Numbered from the stretch's first letter, positions 50,992 through 60,391 are shown. The stretch is DNA of 64,000 nucleotides from Bradyrhizobium sediminis (GCF_018736105.1 NZ_CP076135.1:4648001-4712000), one strand, 5' to 3'. The notes: generated by a model from the sequence alone, not told the origin. Program-made: numbers and translations.

Positions 50992-51018
50992 CCGGCGCGA
51001 AGCCTCGCTTCGCGCCGG
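50992..51018. repeat. Perfect hairpin between tctC and tctB
   Basis: CCGGCGCGAAGC (50992-51003) and GCTTCGCGCCGG (51007-51018) form a perfect 12-bp stem with a 3-base loop. It lies in a stretch (about 50961-51095) with the look of another repeat family (GCATCCCTCGCGC...CGAAAGATGG). No T tract follows. As in the other importer operon, it sits directly after the receptor gene. Confidence 0.65.
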
Positions 51019-51108
51019 GCCTCGAAAGATGGACACGGGCACCGTCGCCCTTCTCGGGCCTGGCTACGCTTCGCACCTCGGGGTGACGGCGATCTGAAGG
51101 CATGATGC

Positions 51109-51594
51109 ATGAGCAATGACAGCAACGTAAAACTCCGCCTCGACAATTCCGAACTGTGGGGCGGGCTGATCGGGCTGGCGCTGGGCGGTTTCGTCATCTG
51201 GTCGGGGCTGAAACTCAAGCTCGGCACCATCAACGATCCCGGCTCCGGCTATGTGCTGTTCTACACCGGCATCCTGGTCTGCGTGTTCGCCTTCACCATC
51301 ATCGTCGCGGCCGTGACCGAGGGCGGCCCGACCTTCGCCTCACGCTGGAAAGACACGCGCTGGACCAAACCGCTACTGGTCATCGCCTGTCTCATTGCGT
51401 TTTCATTTTCGCTCAATACGCTCGGATTCCTGCTCTCCACGATCCCGCTAATGTTGCTGCTGCTGCGCCTGATCGATCCGGTGCGCTGGTCGCTGGCCAT
51501 TCCGATCGCCCTCCTCGCGCCACTCGGGGTGTGGTGGGTTCTCAAGCGCATGCTCCTGATCCAGTTGCCCTCGGGCATCTTCGAAATCGGCTGA
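51109..51594 (+). CDS. tctB: Tripartite tricarboxylate transporter small permease subunit (TctB)
   Basis: The 161-residue membrane protein has four predicted helices (about residues 17-36, 45-67, 88-105, 110-148). The topology and the GxxLGxFVIWSGLKLKLGTINDPGSGY start match the small TctB subunit of the TTT family. It works with TctA and the receptor. It starts after a 160-base gap containing a hairpin and is followed 12 bases later by tctA. Confidence 0.9.
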   Translation: MSNDSNVKLRLDNSELWGGLIGLALGGFVIWSGLKLKLGTINDPGSGYVLFYTGILVCVFAFTIIVAAVTEGGPTFASRWKDTRWTKPLLVIACLIAFSFSLNTLGFLLSTIPLMLLLLRLIDPVRWSLAIPIALLAPLGVWWVLKRMLLIQLPSGIFEIG

Positions 51595-51606
51595 CCGGAC
51601 CCAATC

Positions 51607-53115
51607 ATGGACGTACTTTTCAATGTCGCGCAGGGTTTTGGCGTCGCCCTGCAGCCGATCAACCTGCTCTACTGCTTCATCGGCGTCTTCATCGGCACGC
51701 TGGTCGGGGTGCTGCCCGGCATCGGCCCGATTTCGGCGATGTCGCTGCTGCTGCCGATCACGCTGTCGGGAACGCCGGAGTCCGGCATCATCATGATGGC
51801 CGGCATCTATTACGGCTCGATGTATGGCGGCTCGACCACCTCGATCCTGGTCAACATCCCCGGCGAGGCCGCTTCCGTCGTGACCTGCATCGACGGCCAT
51901 CAGATGGCGAAACAGGGCCGCGCCGGACCGGCGCTCGGCATCTCGGCGCTGGGCTCGTTCATCGCCGGCACGTTCTCGCTGGTCGCCCTGATGCTGGTGG
52001 CGCCAAAGCTCGCCAGCGTTGCGATCGCGTTCGGGCCGGCAGAATATTTCAGCCTGATGGTTCTGGGATTGGTGGTGTTGACCTTCCTCACCCAGGGCTC
52101 GATGGCGAAGGCGCTGCTGATGGCCTGCATCGGCATCGTGCTCGGCCTGATCGGATTGGACAGCATCACGGCGCAGCCGCGCCTGACCTTCGGCCGCATG
52201 GAGTTGATCGACGGCATCGGGCTGGTTCCTGTCGTGATGGGTCTGTTCGGCATCGCCGAGGTGCTGACCAATACCGAGCAGGTCATCAAGCGCGACATCA
52301 TCAACGCCAAGATCACGCAGCTATTGCCGAGCAAGGCGGACTGGAAAGCCAGCGCCGGACCGATCGGGCGCGGCACCATCCTCGGATTCTTCCTGGGGAT
52401 CCTGCCCGGCGGCGGCGCCGTGATCTCTTCGTTCGCGTCCTACGCGCTGGAGAAGCGGCTGTCGAAGTCCCCGGAACGGTTCGGCAACGGCGCGATCGAG
52501 GGCGTCGCCGGCCCCGAATCCGCCAACAACGCCGCCGCCGGCGGCGCCTTCATTCCGCTGATGACGCTCGGCATCCCGCCGAACGTGGTGATGGCGCTAT
52601 TGCTCGGCGCCTTCGTCGTTCACGGGCTGCAGCCCGGCCCGCTGATGATCACGCAGAACCCCGGCCTGTTCTGGGGCATCGTCGCCAGCATGTATATCGG
52701 CAACGTCATGTTGCTGGTGCTCAACCTGCCGCTGATCGGAATGTGGGTTCAACTCCTGAAGCTGCCCTACAACATCCTGTTCCCGCTGATCATCCTGTTC
52801 ACCATCATCGGCGTCTATTGCTCCAGCAACAACGTGTTCGACGTCCATGTCATGATCGCTTTCGGCGTGATCGGCTATTTCATGCGCAAGCTCGGCTACG
52901 AGCCGGCACCGCTGGTGCTGGCCTTCGTGCTGGGGCCGATGCTGGAAAACAACCTGCGCAAATCGCTGATCCTGTCGCAGGGCGATCTCTGGACCTTCGT
53001 GGAACGCCCGATCTCGGCGGCCTGCCTGGCGCTGGCGGTGGTGCTGCTGGTCGGCCCTTTGCTGCCGTCGTTCCGCAAGAAGCGCGAACTGGTGGCGCTG
53101 GACGAGGGCGTGTAG
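51607..53115 (+). CDS. tctA: Tripartite tricarboxylate transporter large permease subunit (TctA)
   Basis: The 502-residue permease has about 12 membrane helices and family motifs [45 protein letters not shown] and the repeat-half counterpart [25 protein letters not shown]. It is the ion-driven translocation unit. The gene ends 3 bases from the convergent DUF982 stop. Confidence 0.96.
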   Translation: MDVLFNVAQGFGVALQPINLLYCFIGVFIGTLVGVLPGIGPISAMSLLLPITLSGTPESGIIMMAGIYYGSMYGGSTTSILVNIPGEAASVVTCIDGHQMAKQGRAGPALGISALGSFIAGTFSLVALMLVAPKLASVAIAFGPAEYFSLMVLGLVVLTFLTQGSMAKALLMACIGIVLGLIGLDSITAQPRLTFGRMELIDGIGLVPVVMGLFGIAEVLTNTEQVIKRDIINAKITQLLPSKADWKASAGPIGRGTILGFFLGILPGGGAVISSFASYALEKRLSKSPERFGNGAIEGVAGPESANNAAAGGAFIPLMTLGIPPNVVMALLLGAFVVHGLQPGPLMITQNPGLFWGIVASMYIGNVMLLVLNLPLIGMWVQLLKLPYNILFPLIILFTIIGVYCSSNNVFDVHVMIAFGVIGYFMRKLGYEPAPLVLAFVLGPMLENNLRKSLILSQGDLWTFVERPISAACLALAVVLLVGPLLPSFRKKRELVALDEGV

Positions 53116-53118
53116 GTT

Positions 53119-53388
53119 TCACAGCAGCCTGGCGCGCACGAACAGCGCCCGAAGTGCATTGGTCGCCTGCACGCTCAGCATGGCGTTCTCGGCCGCCGCC
53201 TCCAGCGCGGCCCTGGCGTCGCCGTGCAGCGATTTGAATTCCATCCACTCGACCGTGCTGAGACTGGTGATGAACCCGTAAGCCTGGCCGACGGTCTCGA
53301 TCGCCACGGCCTTGCCGTTCAGCCTGACCCGGAACGTCGCCTTCAGCCGTGTTTCGCAAGTCGATACGTTGCTCATCGCGAAACTCAT
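53119..53388 (-). CDS. Small DUF982-like protein
   Basis: The 89-residue protein has a compact alpha/beta pattern (GKAVAIETVGQAYGFITSL, then two helices ALEAAAENAMLSV and ALRALFVRARLL) resembling the rhizobial DUF982 family of unknown function. Its ATG at 53388 overlaps the stop of the M20 peptidase gene as ATGA, so it is translationally coupled to that gene. Confidence 0.65.
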   Translation of the reverse strand: MSFAMSNVSTCETRLKATFRVRLNGKAVAIETVGQAYGFITSLSTVEWMEFKSLHGDARAALEAAAENAMLSVQATNALRALFVRARLL

Positions 53389-54770
53389 TTGCGCTCGCGC
53401 GGCATCTCGCCGAGATCCCAGAACAGGCCGGCCATGATGCCGAGCGCTTCTTCGGTGACCGAGAGGAGAATGTGCTCGTTCGGCGCGTGCTGCGAGCAGC
53501 CCGGATAGGAGTGCGGCACCCAGATCGTCGGCAGGCCAAGCCCCTCGGAGAACACGTCGTTGGGCAGCGCGCCGCCGAAATTCGGCAGGATCGCCGGTGC
53601 CTTGCCGGTGGTCCGCCGGATCGACTCCGCCGCCCAGTTGACCCAGGGACTGTCGAAATCGGTGCGCGAAGCGGCAAAGCTCTGCGCCGCGCTGACCTCG
53701 ACCATCGGAAAACCGCGGCCGTGCAGATGCGCCCTCACCACCTCGACAATGTTGTCGACCCTGGTGCCGACGACGAAGCGAAGCTGCAGCACGGCGTGGG
53801 CCTTGCCGGGAATGGCATTGGCCGGCTTCTCGATATTGCCGGCCGACATCGCCAGCACTTCGAGCGTGTTCCACGCATAGAGCCGTTCGGCGGCCGACAG
53901 CCCCTCCTCGCCCCAATTCTCCGATAGCGCCGGCTCATCGGCGGTCGGCTCGACGTTCACATCGGCCAGCGCTACGCGGATCTGGTTGGAAATGCGCGGC
54001 GGCTTCAGCTCGTTCAGCAACAGCCGTCCGTGGCTATCGACCAGGGCGGCAATCGCGCCGGCAAGAATGGTCGCGGGGTTGGCCAGCACGCCGCCCCAGT
54101 TGCCGGAATGATGCCCGCCGTCGCGCAGCTTGACGTCGAGGTGAATCCGGATTCCGCCGCGGCAGCCGAGGAAGATGGTCGGGCGATCCGCCGATAGCCG
54201 CGGCCCGTCGGAGGCCAGAAACAGATCCGCCTTGAGCTCGTCGCGCAGCGCCTCGCAGACCTGGCGCAAATCCGGCGATCCGATCTCCTCGCCGGTCTCG
54301 ACGATGAACTTGGCATTGAAGCCGAGCCGGCCGCCGCGCGCCTCGCGCACGGCGCGCAGCGCCGTCAGATTGATGCTGTGCTGCCCCTTGTTGTCGGCGG
54401 TGCCGCGGCCGTATACCCGATTGCCCGATATCGTCGTCCGCCACGGATCCAGATTGTCGCGCCATTCGCCAGCCATGCCGTCGACGACATCGCCGTGCCC
54501 GTACATCAGAACCGTCGGCGCCGACGCATCCTCGCGATACTCGGCGACGAGGTAAGGTCCCTTTCCGGTCGGCGACTCGATCAATCTTGTCGAAAACTCC
54601 AGTTGCGCGAATGACGGCTGCAATTCCTGCTCGAGATAGGCGCGCAAAGCGTCGCGCCTATCGGGGTTCTGGCTTTCGGTGGGATAGCCGACCCTGCGAT
54701 CGAGTTCGGCGATGAATTCGCCGGAATGAAGAGTTTGGCGCGCCCGGTCGATGGCGTCGGTTCTGGTCAT
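53385..54770 (-). CDS. M20 family metallopeptidase/deacylase
   Basis: The 461-residue M20 enzyme has a di-zinc catalytic domain with the H in YGHGDVVDG, Asp in GRGTADNKG, EE in ETGEEIGSPD, and a lid/dimerisation domain with GGHHSGNWGG. The family cleaves dipeptides or N-acyl amino acids. There is no signal peptide, so it acts in the cytoplasm. It converges on the tct operon, so a link to imported substrates is possible but not shown. Confidence 0.92.
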   Translation of the reverse strand: MTRTDAIDRARQTLHSGEFIAELDRRVGYPTESQNPDRRDALRAYLEQELQPSFAQLEFSTRLIESPTGKGPYLVAEYREDASAPTVLMYGHGDVVDGMAGEWRDNLDPWRTTISGNRVYGRGTADNKGQHSINLTALRAVREARGGRLGFNAKFIVETGEEIGSPDLRQVCEALRDELKADLFLASDGPRLSADRPTIFLGCRGGIRIHLDVKLRDGGHHSGNWGGVLANPATILAGAIAALVDSHGRLLLNELKPPRISNQIRVALADVNVEPTADEPALSENWGEEGLSAAERLYAWNTLEVLAMSAGNIEKPANAIPGKAHAVLQLRFVVGTRVDNIVEVVRAHLHGRGFPMVEVSAAQSFAASRTDFDSPWVNWAAESIRRTTGKAPAILPNFGGALPNDVFSEGLGLPTIWVPHSYPGCSQHAPNEHILLSVTEEALGIMAGLFWDLGEMPRERK

Positions 54771-54958
54771 GTCTTGTATTTCCCGGTCGCAGTGATCTTC
54801 GCGTTCGCGGCAACGTAGCGAGATACGGCGCCGATCGGAAGTGGCGCGACGCCGACAATTTGCTTTGCTAAAGCGACCCGGAATGCAACAATTTCAGGCA
54901 ACGGTCCCGCGTTCGACCGTGCGTTCAGGGAAGACAACGTGCCCAAGGCCCTTCGTTC

Positions 54959-56347
54959 ATGAAAAAACAAATCCGGCTCAACGCCTTCGCCATGAACTGC
55001 GTCGCGCATCAGTCGCCGGGGCTGTGGACCCATCCGCGCGACCGCACCAGCGAATATAACCGGCTGCCGTACTGGACCGATCTCGCCAGGACGCTGGAGC
55101 GCGGACGGTTCGACGGGCTGTTTCTCGCCGACGTGCTCGGCGTCTACGACGTGTACGGCGGCAGCCCGGACGCGGCATTGCGCAACGCCACACAGACGCC
55201 GGCCAACGATCCCATGCTGCTGATTTCGGCGATGGCGGCCGTCACCGAAAATCTCGGCTTCGGCGTCACCTCGAACCTGTCCTACGAGCCGCCCTATACT
55301 TTTGCGCGGCGGATGTCGACGCTCGACCATCTGACCGAAGGGCGGATCGGCTGGAACGTCGTCACCGGCTATCTCGACAGCGCCGCCAAGGGCGCCGGCA
55401 AGGACAAGCAGACCGCGCATGACGACCGCTACGATGTCGCCGATGAATATATGGAGGTGGTCTACAAGCTCTGGGAAGGCAGCTGGGAGGACGACGCGGT
55501 GTTGCGCGACCGTTTCAGCGGCATCTTCACCGATCCCGCCAAGGTGCACCGTATCCGGCACGCGGGCAACAACTACCGCGTCGACGCCATTCACCTCTGC
55601 GAACCCTCGCCGCAACGCACCCCCGTGCTCTATCAAGCCGGCACCTCGCCGCGCGGACGGCAGTTCGCGGCGGAGCATGCCGAATGCGTGTTCATGTCGG
55701 GCCCCTCGGCCAAGATCATCGCGCCCCGCGTCGCCGCCATCCGCGAACTCGCCGCCAAGGCCGGCCGCAACCCGGCCGAGATCCTGATGTTCAGCATGTT
55801 CACCATCATTCTCGGCCGCACCGAGGCCGAGGCCAAAGCCAAATACGCCGACTATCGCAGCCACATCAATCCCGAGGGCGCGCTGACGCTGATGTCCGGC
55901 TGGACCGGGGTCGATTTCTCGACCTACGATCTCGACCAGCAGGTGCGCCACGTAGAGAACGACGCCGGCCGCACCGCGATGGACAACATCACCCGCGCCG
56001 ATCCGGACCGGGTCTGGACCGTGCGCGAGGTCGCCCAGCATGTCGGCATCGGCGGCATCGGGCCGGTCGCGATCGGCACGCCGGAACAAGTCGCCGACGC
56101 GATCGAAGCCTGGTTCGACCAGACCGATGTCGACGGCCTCAACGTGCCGTTCGCGGTCTCGCCCGGCGATTTCGAGGATATCGCCGACATGCTGGTGCCG
56201 GAACTGACCCGGCGCGGACGCTACAAACACGCCTACGCCGCGGGCAGCTTGCGCGAAAAACTGTTCGGCGCCGGCCGCGCGCGGCTCAGCGCGCCGCATC
56301 CGGCGGTGCAGCACCGCCCGCACATCAGAGCGAAGGCGGCGGAGTAG
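54959..56347 (+). CDS. NtaA/SnaA-type FMN-dependent monooxygenase, second copy
   Basis: The 462-residue LLM-class oxygenase starts MKKQIRLNAFAMNCVAHQSPGLWTHP and has FDGLFLADVLGVYDVYGG, ANDPMLLISAMAAVTENLGFGVT, FARRMSTLDHLTEGRIGWNVVTGYLDSAAKG and QAGTSPRGRQFAAEHAE. It uses FMNH2 from an unlinked reductase. It is divergent from the M20 gene with 188 bases between. Its sequence differs clearly from the 42.9-kb paralogue, so the two probably have different substrates. Confidence 0.93.
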   Translation: MKKQIRLNAFAMNCVAHQSPGLWTHPRDRTSEYNRLPYWTDLARTLERGRFDGLFLADVLGVYDVYGGSPDAALRNATQTPANDPMLLISAMAAVTENLGFGVTSNLSYEPPYTFARRMSTLDHLTEGRIGWNVVTGYLDSAAKGAGKDKQTAHDDRYDVADEYMEVVYKLWEGSWEDDAVLRDRFSGIFTDPAKVHRIRHAGNNYRVDAIHLCEPSPQRTPVLYQAGTSPRGRQFAAEHAECVFMSGPSAKIIAPRVAAIRELAAKAGRNPAEILMFSMFTIILGRTEAEAKAKYADYRSHINPEGALTLMSGWTGVDFSTYDLDQQVRHVENDAGRTAMDNITRADPDRVWTVREVAQHVGIGGIGPVAIGTPEQVADAIEAWFDQTDVDGLNVPFAVSPGDFEDIADMLVPELTRRGRYKHAYAAGSLREKLFGAGRARLSAPHPAVQHRPHIRAKAAE

Positions 56348-56354
56348 CGGGCTC

Positions 56355-56454
56355 TCATCCTTCGAGACGCGCGCAACAGCGCGCTCCTCAGGATGAGGTC
56401 TTCCAGACCCTCGTGGTGAGGAGCGCGGCAACGCCGCGCGTCTCGAACCATGAG
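56355..56454. repeat. Palindromic element related to the CTAGTACC family, copy A4
   Basis: This 100-base inverted repeat pairs CTCATCCTTCGAGACGCGCG with CGCGCGTCTCGAACCATGAG, with inner arms GCGCGCAACAGCGCGC and GAGCGCGGCAACGCCGCGCG. It shares the TTCGAGACG and CCTCAGGATGAGGT cores with copies A1-A3 but lacks the outer CTAGTACC ends. It lies between convergent genes. Confidence 0.8.
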
Positions 56455-56485
56455 GCCGTGCATATGCGATCATGATCTGGCCGTG

Positions 56486-58144
56486 TCATACCGTCCCGTC
56501 CACCACCACCTCGATCAGTTTCGCGCCGGGCCGCGAGAACGCTGACTTGAGCGCGGGTGCGATCGCGCCCGGCTCAGTGACCCGCACCGCTTCCATGCCG
56601 AGCGATTTCGCCAGGCCGGTGAAATCCACCTTGGGTTCGACGAAATCCATGCCGACATAGTGATCGTCGCCATGGAACGCCAAGAGCCGCTGCTTGATGA
56701 TGCGGTAGCCGCCATTATTCACAATCACCACCGTCAGCGGCAGCTTGTGATGCGCCGCGGTCCACAGCGCCTGGATCGAATACATCGCGCTGCCGTCGCC
56801 GGAGAAGCACACCACAGGCCGGTCCGGATTGGCGATGCTGACTCCCACGGAGGCCGGCAGTCCCCAGCCGATGCCGCCGGAAGCCAGCGCATGATAGCCG
56901 TAGCGGTCGCGATGCGGGCGCAGCGCCAGGATCTGCCGCGACGACGTCAGTCCCTCGTCGACCAGGATGGCGTTCGCGGGCATCGCCTCGACCACCTGCA
57001 GCGCCAGCCAGTCCGGATCAATCGGCGAACGATCCCTGGCTTTGGATATCTGCTCGACCAGCGCCTTGCGCTTCGCCGTCCAGTTCTTCGACGCCAGCGC
57101 CGCGATGCCCTGCCTGGCGCGGGCTTGCAGCGCCGCGCCGCCGGCGGCCTTCAGCGCCGGCACCAGCACGCGCAGGGTTTCCCTGACGTCGGCCTTCAGC
57201 GCGATCTCGGCGCCGTAATTCTTGGCGAGGTCGCCATCGACCAGGCCGACCTGCACGATCGGCATGCCCTCGGGCTTGGGATCGACCTCGCTGTAAACCG
57301 ACATCCGCAAGGGATCGGCGCCGAGCACGATCATGAGATCATAGGGCGACAGCACCTCGCGGACCTGCTTCTGCAGCCGCGACAGCGCGCCCATGAAGCA
57401 CGGGCTCTCCGACAGGAAATGCGCGCCGTAGGGCGTCGAGCACTGATAGGCCGCACAGCCGAGCGTCTCGGCCAGCGAAGCCGCCTCCTGCAGCGCGTCG
57501 CTTTTGACGATCTCGTCGCCGGCGATGATGACGGGATTTTGCGCTTTCAGGATGCGTTGCGCCAGCGCAGCCAGCGATTCGTCCGATGGCTTTACGCGCG
57601 TATCGACGCGGGTCGAGCGGCCGAGTTCGATGCCGGCTTCGGCGTTGAGGATATCGCCGGGCAGCGAGATGAACACCGGCCCGGTCGGCGGCGTGGTCGC
57701 GATCTTGGCGGCACGGCGCACGATCCGCGGCAGGTCCTCCAGCCGGGTCACCTCGACCGCCCACTTCACCACCGGCTCCGCCATCCGCACCAGCGGTCCA
57801 TACAGCACCGGCTCCATCAGCCCGTGGCCCTGCTCCTGCTGGCCGGCGGTCAGGATCATCGGCGTGCCGGTGAAACTCGCATTGAACAGCGAGCCCATCG
57901 CATTGCCGAGCCCGGGCGCGACGTGGACGTTGCAGGCGACGAGCTTGCCCGAGGCGCGGCTGAAGCCGTCGGCGATGGCGACCACCAGGCTTTCCTGCAT
58001 CGCCATCACATAAGTGAGGTCGGGATGATCCTTCAGGGCGTGCATGATCGGCAGTTCGGTGGTGCCGGGATTGCCGAACAGATGCGTGATGCCCTCGTCC
58101 TTGAGCAGTGCCAGGAACGCCGAGCGCCCGGTGATGCGATTCAT
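56486..58144 (-). CDS. Thiamine diphosphate-dependent enzyme (ALS/benzoylformate decarboxylase type)
   Basis: The 552-residue ThDP enzyme has an N-terminal PYR domain with the catalytic Glu at E51 (AMQESLVVAIADGFSRASGK) and a C-terminal PP domain with the cofactor motif GDGSAMYSIQALWTAAHHKLPLTVVIVNN. It has HLFGNPGTTELP typical of benzoylformate decarboxylase-like enzymes rather than of true acetolactate synthase, and there is no small subunit gene nearby. The reaction is decarboxylation or carboligation of a 2-oxo acid, identity unknown. The ATG at 58144 follows GGGGGAGGGTTTTC. Confidence 0.9.
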   Translation of the reverse strand: MNRITGRSAFLALLKDEGITHLFGNPGTTELPIMHALKDHPDLTYVMAMQESLVVAIADGFSRASGKLVACNVHVAPGLGNAMGSLFNASFTGTPMILTAGQQEQGHGLMEPVLYGPLVRMAEPVVKWAVEVTRLEDLPRIVRRAAKIATTPPTGPVFISLPGDILNAEAGIELGRSTRVDTRVKPSDESLAALAQRILKAQNPVIIAGDEIVKSDALQEAASLAETLGCAAYQCSTPYGAHFLSESPCFMGALSRLQKQVREVLSPYDLMIVLGADPLRMSVYSEVDPKPEGMPIVQVGLVDGDLAKNYGAEIALKADVRETLRVLVPALKAAGGAALQARARQGIAALASKNWTAKRKALVEQISKARDRSPIDPDWLALQVVEAMPANAILVDEGLTSSRQILALRPHRDRYGYHALASGGIGWGLPASVGVSIANPDRPVVCFSGDGSAMYSIQALWTAAHHKLPLTVVIVNNGGYRIIKQRLLAFHGDDHYVGMDFVEPKVDFTGLAKSLGMEAVRVTEPGAIAPALKSAFSRPGAKLIEVVVDGTV

Positions 58145-58281
58145 GAAAACCCTCCCCCTTCCCGCGGCCGTTACCGTCGGGGTGTTTGCATCATGGCCGA
58201 TCCGGAATGACGGAGGCAATGGAGCGCGGTCATGGCTGCTCTGCGTCGCCAGACGCGGCACCACGCGCCGATTGCTCCAGC

Positions 58282-58764
58282 TCAGAACATCCCCTCGGGC
58301 TCGATGCGCTTCTTCTTTTTCGAGCGCTGCCAGACCACGCCGGGAAAACCCTTCAGCGGCACCAGCGGCTCGCCGGTGTAGGCCCACTCCTGCAACTCTT
58401 CGATCGCGATATGGTAGAGCGGCTGCCGGCCGGTGCGGTCCGCAAACAGCGCGCGCGGGATGTTGACCATATGCGGCGAGCGCGCGCGCTCGTAAAACAG
58501 CGGCGTGCCGCATTGCGAACAGAAGCCGCGCACGGTCCTGGTCGCCTGGTCCTCGAAGCGCGCGATCGTCGCCTTGCCCCTGGTCACCCGGAAACGCTTG
58601 CGCCAGCTGCCGACATAGGTCGCATAGGCCGCGCCATGCGCGCGCCGGGAGGCCGCCGAATGATCATGCCAGGCCCAGCGCGCCGGCGTATCGATCTCGA
58701 AGGCGACCTTGCCGCACAAGCATTGGCCGGTGGCGATGCCGGCTGCACTCGCTGCATTTGCCAT
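58282..58764 (-). CDS. GFA/CENP-V family protein lacking one zinc site
   Basis: The 160-residue protein has the GFA layout: G-x-C15-L-C17-GKVAFEI and later F-C82-SQC85-GTPLFY, which form the structural zinc site. The usual catalytic zinc cluster (HCHC..CRR) is replaced by HDHSAASRRAHG, without cysteines. The fold is probably intact but the formaldehyde-glutathione chemistry of the family is doubtful. It is 137 bases from the ThDP enzyme gene, same strand. Confidence 0.8.
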   Translation of the reverse strand: MANAASAAGIATGQCLCGKVAFEIDTPARWAWHDHSAASRRAHGAAYATYVGSWRKRFRVTRGKATIARFEDQATRTVRGFCSQCGTPLFYERARSPHMVNIPRALFADRTGRQPLYHIAIEELQEWAYTGEPLVPLKGFPGVVWQRSKKKKRIEPEGMF

Positions 58765-58800
58765 ACGGTGTTCCGTCTCAATTCGTCATTGCGAGGAATC

Positions 58801-58885
58801 GTAGGGTGGGCAAAGCGAAGCGTGCCCACCAACATCAGCAAGAAAAGCGGTGGGCACGGCGCAAGCGCGCCTTTGCCCACCCTAC
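58801..58885. repeat. Inverted repeat, family D
   Basis: GTAGGGTGGGCAAAGCG (58801-58817) pairs with CGCCTTTGCCCACCCTAC (to 58885), with an inner pair CGTGCCCACC/GGTGGGCACG. A partial relative, CAGGGTGGGCAAAGGCG, occurs at about 24428. The form GTAGGGTGGGCAAAG is common in bradyrhizobial intergenic regions in my experience. Non-coding. Confidence 0.75.
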
Positions 58886-58892
58886 AAGAAAG

Positions 58893-60020
58893 TCACGCCT
58901 TCTCGAGCTCCCCATACACCGGATAATCCGTGTAGCCCGCGGCCTCGCCGCCGTAGAAGGTGGCGCGGTTGTAGGGTGTCAGCGGCAACCCTTCGCGCAG
59001 GCGGCGCGGCAAATCGGGGTTGGAGATGAAGATGCGGCCGAACGCGACGGCGTCGGCGTGCCCAGCGGCGATCGCCGCATCGGCGGCCTCGCCGGTGAAG
59101 CCGCCGGCCGCGATCAGGACGCCCTTCCAGATCGGACGGAACAGCACCATCGCCGACGGCACGTTCTGGTGGTTGACCTCGGCGCGGCCCGCGCCGCTCG
59201 ATCGCGGCTCGATGAAGTGCAGATAGGCGAGGCCGAGCGGATTGAGCGACTGCACGACATGGGTATAGAGCGGCATCGGGTCCGGCTCGCCGGAATCATT
59301 GGCGATGCCATAGGGCGACAGCCGCACGCCGACGCGGTCGGCCCCCCAGACCTCGACCGCGGCCTGCGTGATCTCCAGCAGCAGCCGCGCGCGGTTCTCG
59401 ATCGATCCGCCATACTGGTCGGTGCGCAGATTGCTGCGCGACTGCAGGAACTGCTCGAGCAGATAGCCGTTGGCGCCGTGGATCTCGACGCCGTCGAAAC
59501 CGGCCGCCTTGGCGTTGGCGGCGGCCTGCCGGAAGGCCTCGACCACGCCGGCGACTTCGCCAGTCTCGAGCGCCCGCGGCGTCTCATAGGCCGTGACCTT
59601 GCCGTCCGCCGTCATGGTCTTCAGGTCAGGCGAGATCGCCACCGCCGAGGGCGCCACCGGCAGCACGCCGCCGGGCTGGAACGAGGAATGCGAGACGCGA
59701 CCGACATGCCAGAGCTGCAGGAAGATCACGCCGCCTTTGGCGTGGACGGCATCGACGACTTCGCGCCATCCCTTGATCTGCGCGTCCGAATAGATGCCGG
59801 GCACACCGGGGCTGCCGAACGCCGTCGCCGCGACCGGCGAGGCCTCGGCGATGATCAGTCCGCCTGCCGTCGCGCGCTGCGCGTAATATTCCACATTCAG
59901 CGGCCGCGGCGCCAGCGAGGGCTTTTCCGCCCGCATCCGCGTCAACGGCGCCATCACGACGCGATGCTGGAGCTGGTACGGTCCGATCTCGAGCGGTGAA
60001 AACAGCGACGGAAATTTCAT
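58893..60020 (-). CDS. Old Yellow Enzyme family alkene reductase (NemA-like)
   Basis: The 375-residue FMN-dependent enzyme reduces activated alkenes, nitro compounds or N-ethylmaleimide with NAD(P)H. Features are PLTRMRA near residue 25, LQLWHVGRVSH, the catalytic HGANGYLLEQFLQSRSNLRTDQYGGSIENR (His-x2-Asn), RLSPYG and VAFGRIFISNPDLPRRL. Length is typical. Transcribed alone; a reductive stress role is usual. Confidence 0.95.
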   Translation of the reverse strand: MKFPSLFSPLEIGPYQLQHRVVMAPLTRMRAEKPSLAPRPLNVEYYAQRATAGGLIIAEASPVAATAFGSPGVPGIYSDAQIKGWREVVDAVHAKGGVIFLQLWHVGRVSHSSFQPGGVLPVAPSAVAISPDLKTMTADGKVTAYETPRALETGEVAGVVEAFRQAAANAKAAGFDGVEIHGANGYLLEQFLQSRSNLRTDQYGGSIENRARLLLEITQAAVEVWGADRVGVRLSPYGIANDSGEPDPMPLYTHVVQSLNPLGLAYLHFIEPRSSGAGRAEVNHQNVPSAMVLFRPIWKGVLIAAGGFTGEAADAAIAAGHADAVAFGRIFISNPDLPRRLREGLPLTPYNRATFYGGEAAGYTDYPVYGELEKA

Positions 60021-60145
60021 GTTGGCCCCGGATGATGACTCTCGATGGAGCTATGTAGCCGGTTAGCCGTGATCGCAAAAGGCCGGGCGCGCGGGACGGC
60101 CGCGAATGAAGACCTCCCATGCGGTTTCGTGCATGGCGCTCCGGG

Positions 60146-60180
60146 CCTCGTGGTTCGAGACGCCCGGCGTTGCCGCGAGG
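60146..60180. repeat. Partial copy of the palindromic element, A5
   Basis: CCTCGTGGTTCGAGACGCCC (60146-60165) followed by GGCGTTGCCGCGAGG closely matches, in reverse orientation, the right arm of copy A4 (56410-56455). The other arm is degenerate. Confidence 0.55.
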
Positions 60181-60184
60181 TTTC

Positions 60185-60391
60185 TCACAGCGTTTCTTGC
60201 TTGTGCCCGCATTGCTTGCAGGCGAATTTGACGCGGGTGGCGCCCTTTTCCGCCGAGATGCGGTTCGGCGCGCCGCACTTGCCGCAGGTGGTCTCGATGC
60301 GGGTATTGCCCTGCTTCACGACCAGCGTCTTGCGCGCCATGGTTTCGCGGATCAGGCGCTCGGCCTCCTCGCGCATCGCTTGCTTGTCCAT
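60185..60391 (-). CDS. Small zinc-ribbon protein
   Basis: The 68-residue protein has a basic, helical N-terminal half (MDKQAMREEAERLI...) and a C-terminal zinc ribbon formed by CGKCG and CKQCG separated by 18 residues. It may bind nucleic acid or a protein partner; the family is not known to me. It is a single gene with its own start after GGCGGAAGCGG. Confidence 0.78.
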   Translation of the reverse strand: MDKQAMREEAERLIRETMARKTLVVKQGNTRIETTCGKCGAPNRISAEKGATRVKFACKQCGHKQETL

